Assembly: GCA_017642935.1 (NCBI GenBank)
Contig: JAEPOK010000002.1
Coordinates: forward strand, 1,051,501-1,115,500
DNA from: Hyphomicrobiales bacterium
Lineage (GTDB): Bacteria; Pseudomonadota; Alphaproteobacteria; Rhizobiales; MH13
DNA: 64,000 nt
Reading direction: 5' to 3'
Shown here: positions 55,189 through 62,877 of the stretch, in pieces
Numbering within the stretch: position 1 is the first letter of the stretch
Layout: every line of letters starts with the position of its first letter
Program-made: the position numbers and the translations under genes
Notes under the pieces: generated by a model
What the model saw: only the letters and a program-made list of their open reading frames with translations
Database searches by the model: none
Told to the model about the DNA's origin: nothing

Positions 55189-56274
55189 TTAGGGCGCCAA
55201 GACTCGCGGCGTTTCAGATGTGAGGTCAAGCCGGGTGGTGTCGCCCGCCTCAAGCGATGTGTCGGGCGACGTGTCGACGATGATCGGTGGGCCATTATCA
55301 AGCGTGATGTGCAGTCGCTTGCGGTCGCCGAAATAGGTCGCCGCCGTCACTTCGCCTTGCAGAGGACCATCGCTGGCCGGGGTCAGGTCTTCCGGGCGGG
55401 CGACGAGAAAGACATCGCCGCGCTTGTCGGGATAGGCGGCGATGCGCTGGCCTTGGACGTGGATGCTGCCATCGTGGGCGTGGGCCGGGATCAATGCCGC
55501 TGCGCCGATGAATTTGGCGACAAAGGGCGAGGCGGGTTGCTCGTAAATCTCAAAGGGCGTGCCGACTTGGGCGATGGCGCCTCGGTCCATGACCACGATC
55601 CTGTCGGCCAACGCCATCGCCTCGGCTTGGTCGTGGGTGACATAGATCGCCGTGACGCCGAGCTTTTCGAGCAGTCCCGATAGCTCGGCGCGCAACCGCT
55701 CGCGTAGGCTGGCGTCAAGGGCGGTCAGCGGTTCGTCGAGCAGAAGGATGCGTGGCTCAACTGCGAGCGCCCTGGCCAGCGCGACGCGTTGTTTTTGCCC
55801 GCCGGACAGTTCGTGCACCTGCCGATGTTCGAGGCCCTCGATCCCGACAAAGGATGCCAGCTGCGCGAGCCGCTCTGCCTGCTCGGATTTGGGCACTTTT
55901 TTAAGATGCAGCGGAAAGAGGATGTTGCCGGCCACGGTGAGCGTGGGAAACAGCGCATAGGATTGAAAGACCATGCCGACCCGACGGGCTTCGATGGGCA
56001 GGCCGGTAACGTCGTCCTGGTCGAAATGAACCGAGCCTTCAAGGTCGGGCGTTTCGAGGCCAGCGATTAGGCGAAGCAGGGTGGTCTTGCCGCAGCCGGA
56101 CGGGCCGAGGATCACCATCTTCTCTTGTGGGGCAATGTGAAGCGAGAGCGGCAGCAGGGCCCGCGTGCCATCGGGAAAGGTCTTTGCGCAGTCTGTCAGC
56201 GTGATCCCGGCGCCGCCGTTCATTGCGGTAAGGCTGTCTTGCGGACGTGTCTGTGCTGAGGCGGCGCCTGTCAT
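55189..56274 (-). CDS. ABC transporter ATP-binding protein with TOBE domain (Afu/Pot type)
   Basis: A 361-residue ATPase: Walker A (LGPSGCGKTTLLRLIAGLETP), the signature ELSGGQKQRVALARALA and Walker B (ILLLDEPLTALD), followed by a C-terminal TOBE-type domain (FLVARPEDLTPASDG, then EVTAATYFGDRKRLHITLDNG). The closest known groups are Fbp/Afu iron and spermidine/putrescine ATPases. It is the first gene of the four-gene set ending in glycerate kinase. About 100 bp separate it from aapP upstream. Confidence 0.92.
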   Translation of the reverse strand: MTGAASAQTRPQDSLTAMNGGAGITLTDCAKTFPDGTRALLPLSLHIAPQEKMVILGPSGCGKTTLLRLIAGLETPDLEGSVHFDQDDVTGLPIEARRVGMVFQSYALFPTLTVAGNILFPLHLKKVPKSEQAERLAQLASFVGIEGLEHRQVHELSGGQKQRVALARALAVEPRILLLDEPLTALDASLRERLRAELSGLLEKLGVTAIYVTHDQAEAMALADRIVVMDRGAIAQVGTPFEIYEQPASPFVAKFIGAAALIPAHAHDGSIHVQGQRIAAYPDKRGDVFLVARPEDLTPASDGPLQGEVTAATYFGDRKRLHITLDNGPPIIVDTSPDTSLEAGDTTRLDLTSETPRVLAP

Positions 56275-56377
56275 ACTTGTCGCTTATGTCTGGTGTGTGA
56301 AGGATCAATGACATCCTATCCACCATACACACTACAATGCCATGACCGCCCTGCGGACGGCCACGGCATAGGTGGCC

Positions 56378-57154
56378 TTAAAGAATTTGATTGAGAAATT
56401 CTTTGGTGCGCTCGTTCTGCGGGTTGTCGAAGAAGGCGTTCGGCTCGTTCTGCTCAACGATCTCGCCCTGATCCATGAAGATCACCCGGTCGGCAACAGC
56501 TTTGGCGAAGCCCATCTCGTGGGTCACGCACAGCATCGTCATGCCTTCTTTGGCGAGGTCGACCATGGTGTCGAGCACCTCCTTGACCATCTCTGGATCA
56601 AGCGCCGAGGTCGGCTCGTCGAAGAGCATGATTTTCGGTGTCATGCACAGGGCGCGGGCGATGGCCACGCGCTGTTGCTGGCCACCGGAGAGCTGGCCTG
56701 GATACTTCAGCGCTTGCTCGCCAATGCGCACACGTTCCAGATATTTCATGCCCAGCGCTTCAGCCTCGGCCTTGGGCGTTTTCTTCACCCAGATCGGTGC
56801 GAGCGTGCAGTTGTCGAGCACCGAGAGGTGCGGGAACAGGTTGAAGTGCTGGAACACCATGCCGACTTCGGCGCGAACCGCGTCGATGTTCTTGATGTTG
56901 TCGGTCAGCTCGATGCCATCAACGCTGATGTCGCCTTCCTGATGCTCTTCCAGGCGGTTGATGCAGCGAATAAGCGTTGATTTGCCGGAGCCCGACGGTC
57001 CGCACACAACGATGCGTTCGCCGGATTTCACCGACAGGTTGATGTCCTTCAAGACGTGGAAATCGCCATACCATTTGTTGACGCCCGACATGGTGATGAC
57101 GTCGGCGGCGCCCATGGTGGAGGCGGCGGTTGAAGCGGGTGCGGTGGTTGCCAT
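56378..57154 (-). CDS. aapP: General L-amino acid ABC transporter ATPase
   Basis: A 258-residue polar amino acid transport ATPase. The N-terminus has an alanine-rich lead, then [57 protein letters not shown] with Walker [37 protein letters not shown] with signature and Walker B, and [28 protein letters not shown]. In rhizobia AapP powers uptake of many L-amino acids. It is the last gene of aapJQMP; a short GC-rich palindrome without T-run follows. Confidence 0.95.
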   Translation of the reverse strand: MATTAPASTAASTMGAADVITMSGVNKWYGDFHVLKDINLSVKSGERIVVCGPSGSGKSTLIRCINRLEEHQEGDISVDGIELTDNIKNIDAVRAEVGMVFQHFNLFPHLSVLDNCTLAPIWVKKTPKAEAEALGMKYLERVRIGEQALKYPGQLSGGQQQRVAIARALCMTPKIMLFDEPTSALDPEMVKEVLDTMVDLAKEGMTMLCVTHEMGFAKAVADRVIFMDQGEIVEQNEPNAFFDNPQNERTKEFLNQIL

Positions 57155-57197
57155 TGTCTGGTGTCCTTACGCAAAAACGGTTGAGGGCTGTTGGCGC

Positions 57198-58361
57198 TTA
57201 GGTGCGCTTGTGGCCGCGATGCAATTCGTGCTCCAGCCATTGGCTGTATTTCGACATGGAGAAGCAGAACAGGAAGTAGAGTATGGCGACGAACACCATG
57301 CCCTCGATGTAATAGGCGCGCCATTCCAGATCGTTGATGGCCACGCGCATCGTGAACATGAGATCGAATATACCCACGATGAGCACCAGCGAGGTGTCCT
57401 TGAACATGCCGATGAAGGTGTTGACCTGCGGCGGAATGGTGATCTTCAGCGCCTGTGGCAGGACGATGAAGGTCATCGACTGCCAATAGGACAGGCCCAT
57501 CGCATCTGCGGCCTCGTACTGACCTTTTGGAATGGCCTGAAGACCGCCGCGCACGACTTCTGCAAGATAGGCAGCGGCAAACATGATGATCGCGACCTGC
57601 GCCCGCAGCAGCTTATCGATGGTGATGCCTTCGGGCATAAACAGCGGGAACATGACCGAAGCCATGAAGAGCACCGTGATCAGCGGGACGCCGCGGATCA
57701 GTTCGATGTAGCCGACGCAGAACGCCTTGACGATCGGCATTTTGGAGCGACGGCCAAGCGCCAAGGCGATGGAGATCGGGAAGGCCAGGCCACAGCCGAT
57801 CACGGCCAGCATCAGGGTGATGGGCAGACCGCCCCAGAGGTTGTTGGGCACATAGTCCAAACCGAAGATGCCGCCTGAGAGTAGGATCCAGCAAACGATC
57901 AGGCCAACTGGCCAGATGACCAAAAGGCTCTTGTTCCACATCGGCTTGAAGCAGGAGATGATGACCAGGCCGATGAAGATCGTGACCGCCGCGCCGGGCC
58001 GCCATTGCTGCTCAAACGGGTAGGTGCCGAACAGGATAAAGCGCCATTTTTCGTAGACAAAGGCCCAGCAAGCGCCGGCCACTTCGCGGCAGGCGTCAGC
58101 CGGTGCGGCTTCCCAAAGGGCGCTGGTGACGAACCAGTCAAACAGGGCTGGAATCCAGTTGGCCAACGCCCAAATGGCAAGCAGTGTGAAAAGGGCGTTG
58201 TACCAAGTGTTGAAGAGGTTTTCCTTCAGCCACGTCATCGGGCCAGGGCGGATGTAGGCCGGCGCCGGACGGGCTTGGGCTGGTACAAAATTGGCCGCGT
58301 CGGCGAACGGTGCCGAGGTTGTCGGGCGGTCGTTGACGGCGGAGCTTGTTGTATCGGTCAT
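57198..58361 (-). CDS. aapM: General L-amino acid ABC transporter permease AapM
   Basis: A 387-residue permease. An N-terminal extension of about 170 residues with several helices is followed by the conserved core: NLWGGLPITLMLAVIGCGLAFPISIALALGRRSKMPIVKAFCVGYIELIRGVPLITVLFMASVMFPLFMPEG and AAYLAEVVRGGLQAIPKGQYEAADAMGLSYWQSMTFIVLPQALKITIPPQVNTFIGMFKDTSLVLIVG, the amino acid permease motif. The long extension is usual for AapM. It lies 16 bp after aapQ. Confidence 0.94.
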   Translation of the reverse strand: MTDTTSSAVNDRPTTSAPFADAANFVPAQARPAPAYIRPGPMTWLKENLFNTWYNALFTLLAIWALANWIPALFDWFVTSALWEAAPADACREVAGACWAFVYEKWRFILFGTYPFEQQWRPGAAVTIFIGLVIISCFKPMWNKSLLVIWPVGLIVCWILLSGGIFGLDYVPNNLWGGLPITLMLAVIGCGLAFPISIALALGRRSKMPIVKAFCVGYIELIRGVPLITVLFMASVMFPLFMPEGITIDKLLRAQVAIIMFAAAYLAEVVRGGLQAIPKGQYEAADAMGLSYWQSMTFIVLPQALKITIPPQVNTFIGMFKDTSLVLIVGIFDLMFTMRVAINDLEWRAYYIEGMVFVAILYFLFCFSMSKYSQWLEHELHRGHKRT

Positions 58362-58377
58362 GTCTTACGTCCTCGCC

Positions 58378-59598
58378 CTAGCGCTCTGTCAGCGCGATGC
58401 GCCCGTTGTACCAATTCATGAACAACGAGGTGATCAGCGACAGTGAGAGATAAACAGTCATGAAGACGGCGATGATTTCGATCGCCTGGCCTGACTGGTT
58501 GAGCGCGGTGTTGCCGACGGAAACGAGATCGGGATAGCCGATCGCGATCGCCAGCGAGGAGTTTTTGGTGAGGTTCAAATACTGGCTGGTGATCGGTGGA
58601 ATGATCACCCGCAGGGCCTGCGGCAGAATCACCAAACGCAGCGTGTTGCCGGGGTTGAGGCCAACGGCCTTGGCCGCTTCGGTTTGGCCGTAGTTCACCG
58701 CCTGGATGCCTGAACGCACGATCTCGGCGATGAAGGCGCTGGTGTAGATGGTGAGGCCGAGCAGCAGGGCCAAGAACTCCGGTGACAGCGACTGCCCACC
58801 GGCGAAGTTGAAGCCGCGCAGTTCAGGTGCGTTGACTTCGGTCGGTGCGCCACCGATGAGCCAGACTGCGGCACCTAGACCGAAGATGAGACCCAGCGAA
58901 GGCAGAAGCGTCTTGGGTCGAACGCCTGTATCGGCCTGAATCCGATCGGCTCGTCGCGCCAGGAAATAGGCGCCGACGGCACCGGCAAGCATGGCCAGAA
59001 GGACCCAGGTCCAGATCTGGTGGTCCGCCATGACGGGGTATTTCAGGCCGCGGTTGGAGAGGAACACGCCAGGCAGCAGCGTCCAGCTGTCGCGCGGCCG
59101 CGGCAGAATGTTGATGAGCAGCCCGTAGAGAAAGAACAGGTGCAAGAGCAGCGGGATGTTGCGCAACACCTCCACATAGATCGAGGCGAATTTCGCGATC
59201 AAGAAGTTCGATGACAGTCGGGCGATGCCCATGATGACGCCGACGATGGTCGCCAGAATGATGCCGAAGAACGCAACCTTGACCGTGTTCAGGATCCCGA
59301 CCAGCAGTGCGCGGCCATAGGTGTCGTCATTGGTGTATTCGATAATGGCTTCGCCGATATCGAAACCGGCGCGCACATCAAGAAAACCGTAGCCAGACTG
59401 AATGCCGCGTGCGGCAAGATTGGCCAGCGTGTTGGAAACCAGAAAGAAGCCAACGCCGATGACAACGGCGATCAGGACGACCTGATAGATGATGGCCCGA
59501 AATTTCTCGCTGTAGAGGAGATTTGTCTTTGGTGCGGCCTTAGGTTGCGGAGCTGACGGCTCCGGAAATCCTGCTCCGCTATGCGCGTGATCAGTCAT
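58378..59598 (-). CDS. aapQ: General L-amino acid ABC transporter permease AapQ
   Basis: A 406-residue permease with eight or so helices. Family features: GIQSGYGFLDVRAGFDIGEAIIEYTNDDTYGRALLVGILNTVKVAFFGIILATIVGVIMGIARLSSNFLIAKFASIYVEVLRNIPLLLHLFF and the EAA-like AFIAEIVRSGIQAVNYGQTEAAKAVGLNPGNTLRLVILPQALRVIIPPITSQYLNLTKNSSLAIAIGYPDLV. It forms the membrane channel with AapM. It is 210 bp downstream of aapJ, with a stable hairpin in the gap. Confidence 0.95.
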   Translation of the reverse strand: MTDHAHSGAGFPEPSAPQPKAAPKTNLLYSEKFRAIIYQVVLIAVVIGVGFFLVSNTLANLAARGIQSGYGFLDVRAGFDIGEAIIEYTNDDTYGRALLVGILNTVKVAFFGIILATIVGVIMGIARLSSNFLIAKFASIYVEVLRNIPLLLHLFFLYGLLINILPRPRDSWTLLPGVFLSNRGLKYPVMADHQIWTWVLLAMLAGAVGAYFLARRADRIQADTGVRPKTLLPSLGLIFGLGAAVWLIGGAPTEVNAPELRGFNFAGGQSLSPEFLALLLGLTIYTSAFIAEIVRSGIQAVNYGQTEAAKAVGLNPGNTLRLVILPQALRVIIPPITSQYLNLTKNSSLAIAIGYPDLVSVGNTALNQSGQAIEIIAVFMTVYLSLSLITSLFMNWYNGRIALTER

Positions 59599-59762
59599 GC
59601 GTGATCTCGAACCTGTTCCCTGTGCGCGCTGTTGAAAATTGCGAACGTTTTTCCGTTCGTCGTATCAGCGCTGGACGCATTGGCCGTTGGAAAGGTGCGG
59701 GTGCCATGGTGCGCTCATGGTAGCGCATCGCAGCCCCGGTTCCCCGCAGGCTTGAAACGGAA

Positions 59763-59794
59763 ACGGGCCACAATGCGTGTGCACCATGGCCCGT
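59763..59794 (-). other. Hairpin in the aapJ-aapQ gap
   Basis: ACGGGCCA and TGGCCCGT form a perfect 8 bp stem about 15 bp after the aapJ stop, without a T-run, and a smaller TGCGCT/AGCGCA stem follows at 59710-59727. Such hairpins after a binding-protein gene often stabilise its message and damp the permease genes downstream. Confidence 0.55.
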
Positions 59795-59808
59795 CCTTAG
59801 TTGCCGTC

Positions 59809-60831
59809 TTAGCGAACCGGCGGAGCGTACTGGATGCCCCCTTCGGTCCACAGCGCGTTCAGGCCGCGCGGCAGGCCGAGCGGCGTGATGTTACGCTCAT
59901 ACATTTCGCCGTAGTTGCCGAGTTCGGTGATGATGTCCAGCGCCCAGTCGTTGCGCAGGCCAAGCAAGGAACCCATTTCACCGGAACCGCCAAGCAAACG
60001 CTGAACGGTTGGATCGGAAGAGTTGGCGAGCATGTCAGCAGCATTTTCTGACGTCACGCCCTTTTCTTCAGCTTCCAGTGTTGCAAACAGAATCCAGCGA
60101 GCGATGGCATAGAGCTCATCGTCGCCGCGGCGCAGCATTGGGCCAAGCGGTTCTTTGGAGATGAGATCCGGAAGGATCACATAATCATCCGGGTTTGGCG
60201 CGTTGGCCGTACGCACAGCGGCCAGAGCCGAAGCGTCTGTCGTGTAGACGTCGCAACGACCTTCGAAGAAGGCGGTCAGAACTTCCTGAAGCGCTTCAAA
60301 CAGGACTGGCTCATAATCGATGCCGCGTGCTGCAAAAACGTCTGCCAGGTTCAGCTCGGTGGTGGTGCCGGATTCGACACAGACCGAAGCGCCGTTCATG
60401 TCTTCAAGCGACTCGATGCCGTCTTCAGCACGAACCATGAAGCCCTGGCCATCATAGAACCATGTGCCGGCAAAAGTTGCGCCAAGCGAAGCGTCACGGG
60501 TCAGAGTCCAGGTGGTGTTGCGCGAAAGAATGTCGACTTCACCGGCCTGCAGGGCGGGGAAACGTTGCACCGATGAAAGCGGAACATATTGCACAGCGCT
60601 GGAATCGTCGAAGAGCGCGATTGCCATGGCTTTACAGTAATCGACGTCGAAGCCAGTCCAAACGCCTTGGCTGTCTGCGATGCCGAAACCAGCCAGGCCG
60701 GTGTTCACGCCGCAGATCAGTTCACCGCGATCAAGGATCGCATCAAGCTGCTCACCAGCCTGGGCCGGCATTGCCGATACGGTCAGCGCGATGGCCGATG
60801 CTGCTGTTGCAGCAATCGTAAGTTTTTTCAT
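59809..60831 (-). CDS. aapJ: General L-amino acid-binding periplasmic protein
   Basis: A 340-residue solute-binding protein with signal peptide ending at MPAQA|GEQ. The polar amino acid pattern is GELICGVNTGLAGFGIADSQGVWTGFDVDYCKAMAIALFDD, AGEVDILSRNTTWTLTRDASLGATF and GSGEMGSLLGLRNDWALDIITELGNYGEMYERNI. It delivers a range of L-amino acids to AapQMP. A cysteine pair (C39 and C66) suggests one disulfide. Upstream lies a 309 bp gap that should hold the promoter. Confidence 0.95.
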   Translation of the reverse strand: MKKLTIAATAASAIALTVSAMPAQAGEQLDAILDRGELICGVNTGLAGFGIADSQGVWTGFDVDYCKAMAIALFDDSSAVQYVPLSSVQRFPALQAGEVDILSRNTTWTLTRDASLGATFAGTWFYDGQGFMVRAEDGIESLEDMNGASVCVESGTTTELNLADVFAARGIDYEPVLFEALQEVLTAFFEGRCDVYTTDASALAAVRTANAPNPDDYVILPDLISKEPLGPMLRRGDDELYAIARWILFATLEAEEKGVTSENAADMLANSSDPTVQRLLGGSGEMGSLLGLRNDWALDIITELGNYGEMYERNITPLGLPRGLNALWTEGGIQYAPPVR

Positions 60832-61140
60832 TGTTGGTCCTTCCCTTGTTTACGCAGACACGCGTCAGGAGCATTGGCGAGCAACAGAGATTAACCCGTC
60901 AGTTTCGCCCAACCCCTCAGCGGACACGTGCCACCCTCGCGTCAGAGGCCGAGTGTTCTCGGTCCGTCCTGACAAAAGGATAGGAAGGGCTAACACAGGG
61001 GTTGGGGGTGCTCAAGGTCTGTGCACCGCACAAAATGCAGGCGCATTGCTGCGTTATTGCGCATTGTCAGCACTGGGCCGGCGGGGTGGAGTCCTCGACC
61101 TACGCTGGAATCGATTGATAGGCGCCGTTGCTGGTGAGGC
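60832..61140. other. 309 bp intergenic stretch upstream of aapJ
   Basis: No gene is visible. It should hold the aapJ promoter and ribosome site (AAGGGAAGG just before the start). The octamer GCGCATTG occurs twice (61041-61048 and 61059-61066) as a direct repeat 10 bp apart, in a position where a regulator could bind. Nothing else stands out. Confidence 0.5.
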
Positions 61141-61863
61141 TCAGTAGGGCAGGACCTTGCCATCATAGGCGACAAGCTGTCCCGATTGCGCGGTGCTTGC
61201 GTTGTTGATGACCTGCAGCATTGACGCTGCGGACTCCTGCGGCGTTTGCAGGCGAATACCGTTTTTGGCGAATGGATCGGACAGAGGCGTAGCAACCGTT
61301 CCGGGATGCAACGCCAGGCAGATCGCCTCTGGTCGCTTGCGGGCCAACTCAATTGATGCCGTTTTGACGATTTGGTTGAGGGCTGCTTTGGCAGATCGGT
61401 AGCCGTACCATCCGCCAAGTTGATTGTCGGAAATCGAGCCGACTTTGGCGGAAATTGTTGCAAACACGGCTTTGCCGTCACGCGAGAAGAGCGGCAGCAG
61501 ATGCTTGATCAAGAGAGCCGGGCCGATTGTGTTGACGGCAAACTGATGCGCCAAGGCAGCAGGGTCGATGGCCGACCAGCTCTTCTCCGGCCCGCCTTGA
61601 GCGCCATGCAGATACCCGGTCGCATCGAAAGCCAGCCTCAGATCATGACCTGATGCTTTGACCTTTTCGGCGAGGGCAGCGACATGGTCCTCGCGGGTGA
61701 TGTCATAAGATGGCTGGCCGCTGCGCGATGCCTCGATGACATGCGCAAACCGCCCGCTCGACCCAATGGCTGCCGCAACCGCTGCGCCAATGCCGCCGCT
61801 CGCTCCGACCACGACTGCCAGGCCGCCTGAAGGAAACGAGGTGAGCCTCATCTCATCGGTCAT
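61141..61863 (-). CDS. Short-chain dehydrogenase/reductase (CsgA-like)
   Basis: A 240-residue Rossmann-fold enzyme. It has the glycine motif VVVGASGGIGAAVAAAIGSSGRF, an acidic DITREDHVAAL segment, a NTIGPALLIKHLLPLF stretch and the catalytic YGYRSAKAALNQIVKTASIELA (Tyr and Lys), with HPGTVATPLSDPFAKNG after it. The overall pattern fits the C-factor/CsgA-type SDR group. The substrate is unknown. It is a single gene, divergent from the small secreted protein gene. Confidence 0.9.
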   Translation of the reverse strand: MTDEMRLTSFPSGGLAVVVGASGGIGAAVAAAIGSSGRFAHVIEASRSGQPSYDITREDHVAALAEKVKASGHDLRLAFDATGYLHGAQGGPEKSWSAIDPAALAHQFAVNTIGPALLIKHLLPLFSRDGKAVFATISAKVGSISDNQLGGWYGYRSAKAALNQIVKTASIELARKRPEAICLALHPGTVATPLSDPFAKNGIRLQTPQESAASMLQVINNASTAQSGQLVAYDGKVLPY

Positions 61864-62034
61864 AGGTGAACAAACTCATTCTTGCTGCGGTGCGGTCTCG
61901 GTAGCTGTCGCGAAGGCCGCGTTTGGCAAGGGCCGGCCCGAATGGCTACCGTCGCTCGTGTGACAAATGTCACAAACCGATTGTGGAGCCTGTGCTTGGC
62001 TGGCCATGTAAAGGAACCCGCCAAATGGCGCGGT

Positions 62035-62063
62035 TTGACATGCTGCCCAGCAGGATTTTCAAT
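62035..62063 (+). promoter_or_regulatory. Candidate sigma-70-type promoter of the small secreted protein gene
   Basis: A perfect TTGACA (62035-62040) and TTCAAT (62058-62063) are 17 bp apart, with about 60 bp to the start codon at 62124. This is the best minus-35 box seen in the window by eye. Confidence 0.55.
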
Positions 62064-62123
62064 GCGGGCATCGGGGACTGGTGGATCGAAGACGGTCTGT
62101 CGGAAAGTTAGGGGTTTAACACA

Positions 62124-62624
62124 ATGAAACGAACATTTTTGTCCATGCTGGGTGGTGCAATGGCTGTTGCGCTAGTGGCCGTCGGCGGCTCTTTGTCCTT
62201 CGTGAGTGACGCCAATGCGGCTTGCCCGACTTACCAAGGCAACCCCCATTTCGGGACCGTCAATCTGACGGAAGGTTTTTTGCCAGATCCCTGGAACCGC
62301 AGCGTGACGGCGGGCGGACAGAACGAAATCTCCAACTGCGGCATTGGCGCGTGGGGATGGGTAGCGCGCCGTCCAGACTATCGCGTTCAATATCGCACCT
62401 CGGGTGCGTCGGCGCTGACCTTCATCATTCAGTCGAACGTGGACACGGTGCTTTTGGTCAACGATCCGTTCGGCAACTGGTACTTTGATGATGATGGTGG
62501 TGTCGATCTTGGCGCTCAGTTGCGGATCGCCAATGCGCCGGCAGGCCAATATGACATCTGGATCGGGTCCTACAATCGCGGCAGCGGCATCCCGGCAACG
62601 CTGCAAATTTCCGAGCGCTACTAA
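62124..62624 (+). CDS. Small secreted protein of unknown function
   Basis: A 166-residue protein with a signal peptide ending near SDANA|ACP. The mature part is about 133 residues, strand-rich, with two cysteines (CPTYQG and SNCGIG) that may bond, an LTEGFLPDPWNRSVTAGG stretch and a closing QYDIWIGSYNRGSGIPATLQISERY. The final part looks like the beta-sandwich found in peptidase pre-peptidase domains, but I am not sure. A strong promoter-like sequence and a strong terminator frame it, so it is a single-gene unit that may be well expressed. Function unknown. Confidence 0.82.
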   Translation: MKRTFLSMLGGAMAVALVAVGGSLSFVSDANAACPTYQGNPHFGTVNLTEGFLPDPWNRSVTAGGQNEISNCGIGAWGWVARRPDYRVQYRTSGASALTFIIQSNVDTVLLVNDPFGNWYFDDDGGVDLGAQLRIANAPAGQYDIWIGSYNRGSGIPATLQISERY

Positions 62625-62653
62625 GCTTCCCTCTACTGAAGGCTTGCTTTTCC

Positions 62654-62681
62654 AACTCCGCCCTCTCGGGCGGAGTTTTTT
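62654..62681 (+). terminator. Rho-independent terminator
   Basis: AACTCCGCCC and GGGCGGAGTT form a perfect 10 bp stem with a 4-base loop followed by T, 30 bp after the stop of the secreted protein gene. Confidence 0.93.
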
Positions 62682-62877
62682 GCATTGAACGGGTCATCCC
62701 GCTTGCTCAGGTGAACTGCGCAACGCCCTTTATCAACCCAAAATGGGACACCTGCATTTCAGCAGAACTAACTGTTTCCTAAGGGTCTTTTTAGGGAACG
62801 TTAAGGTTAATGATGTCTGATCTGAACCCGAAGCAGCGTGTTCTTGCTGCGATGTTTTGCGTTTCGGGGTGGGTGTC

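Noticed and set aside
56341-56377. GC-rich palindrome after aapP as a terminator
   Set aside because: The stem GGCCAC/GTGGCC is present, but no T-run follows on either strand, so I did not list it as a terminator.
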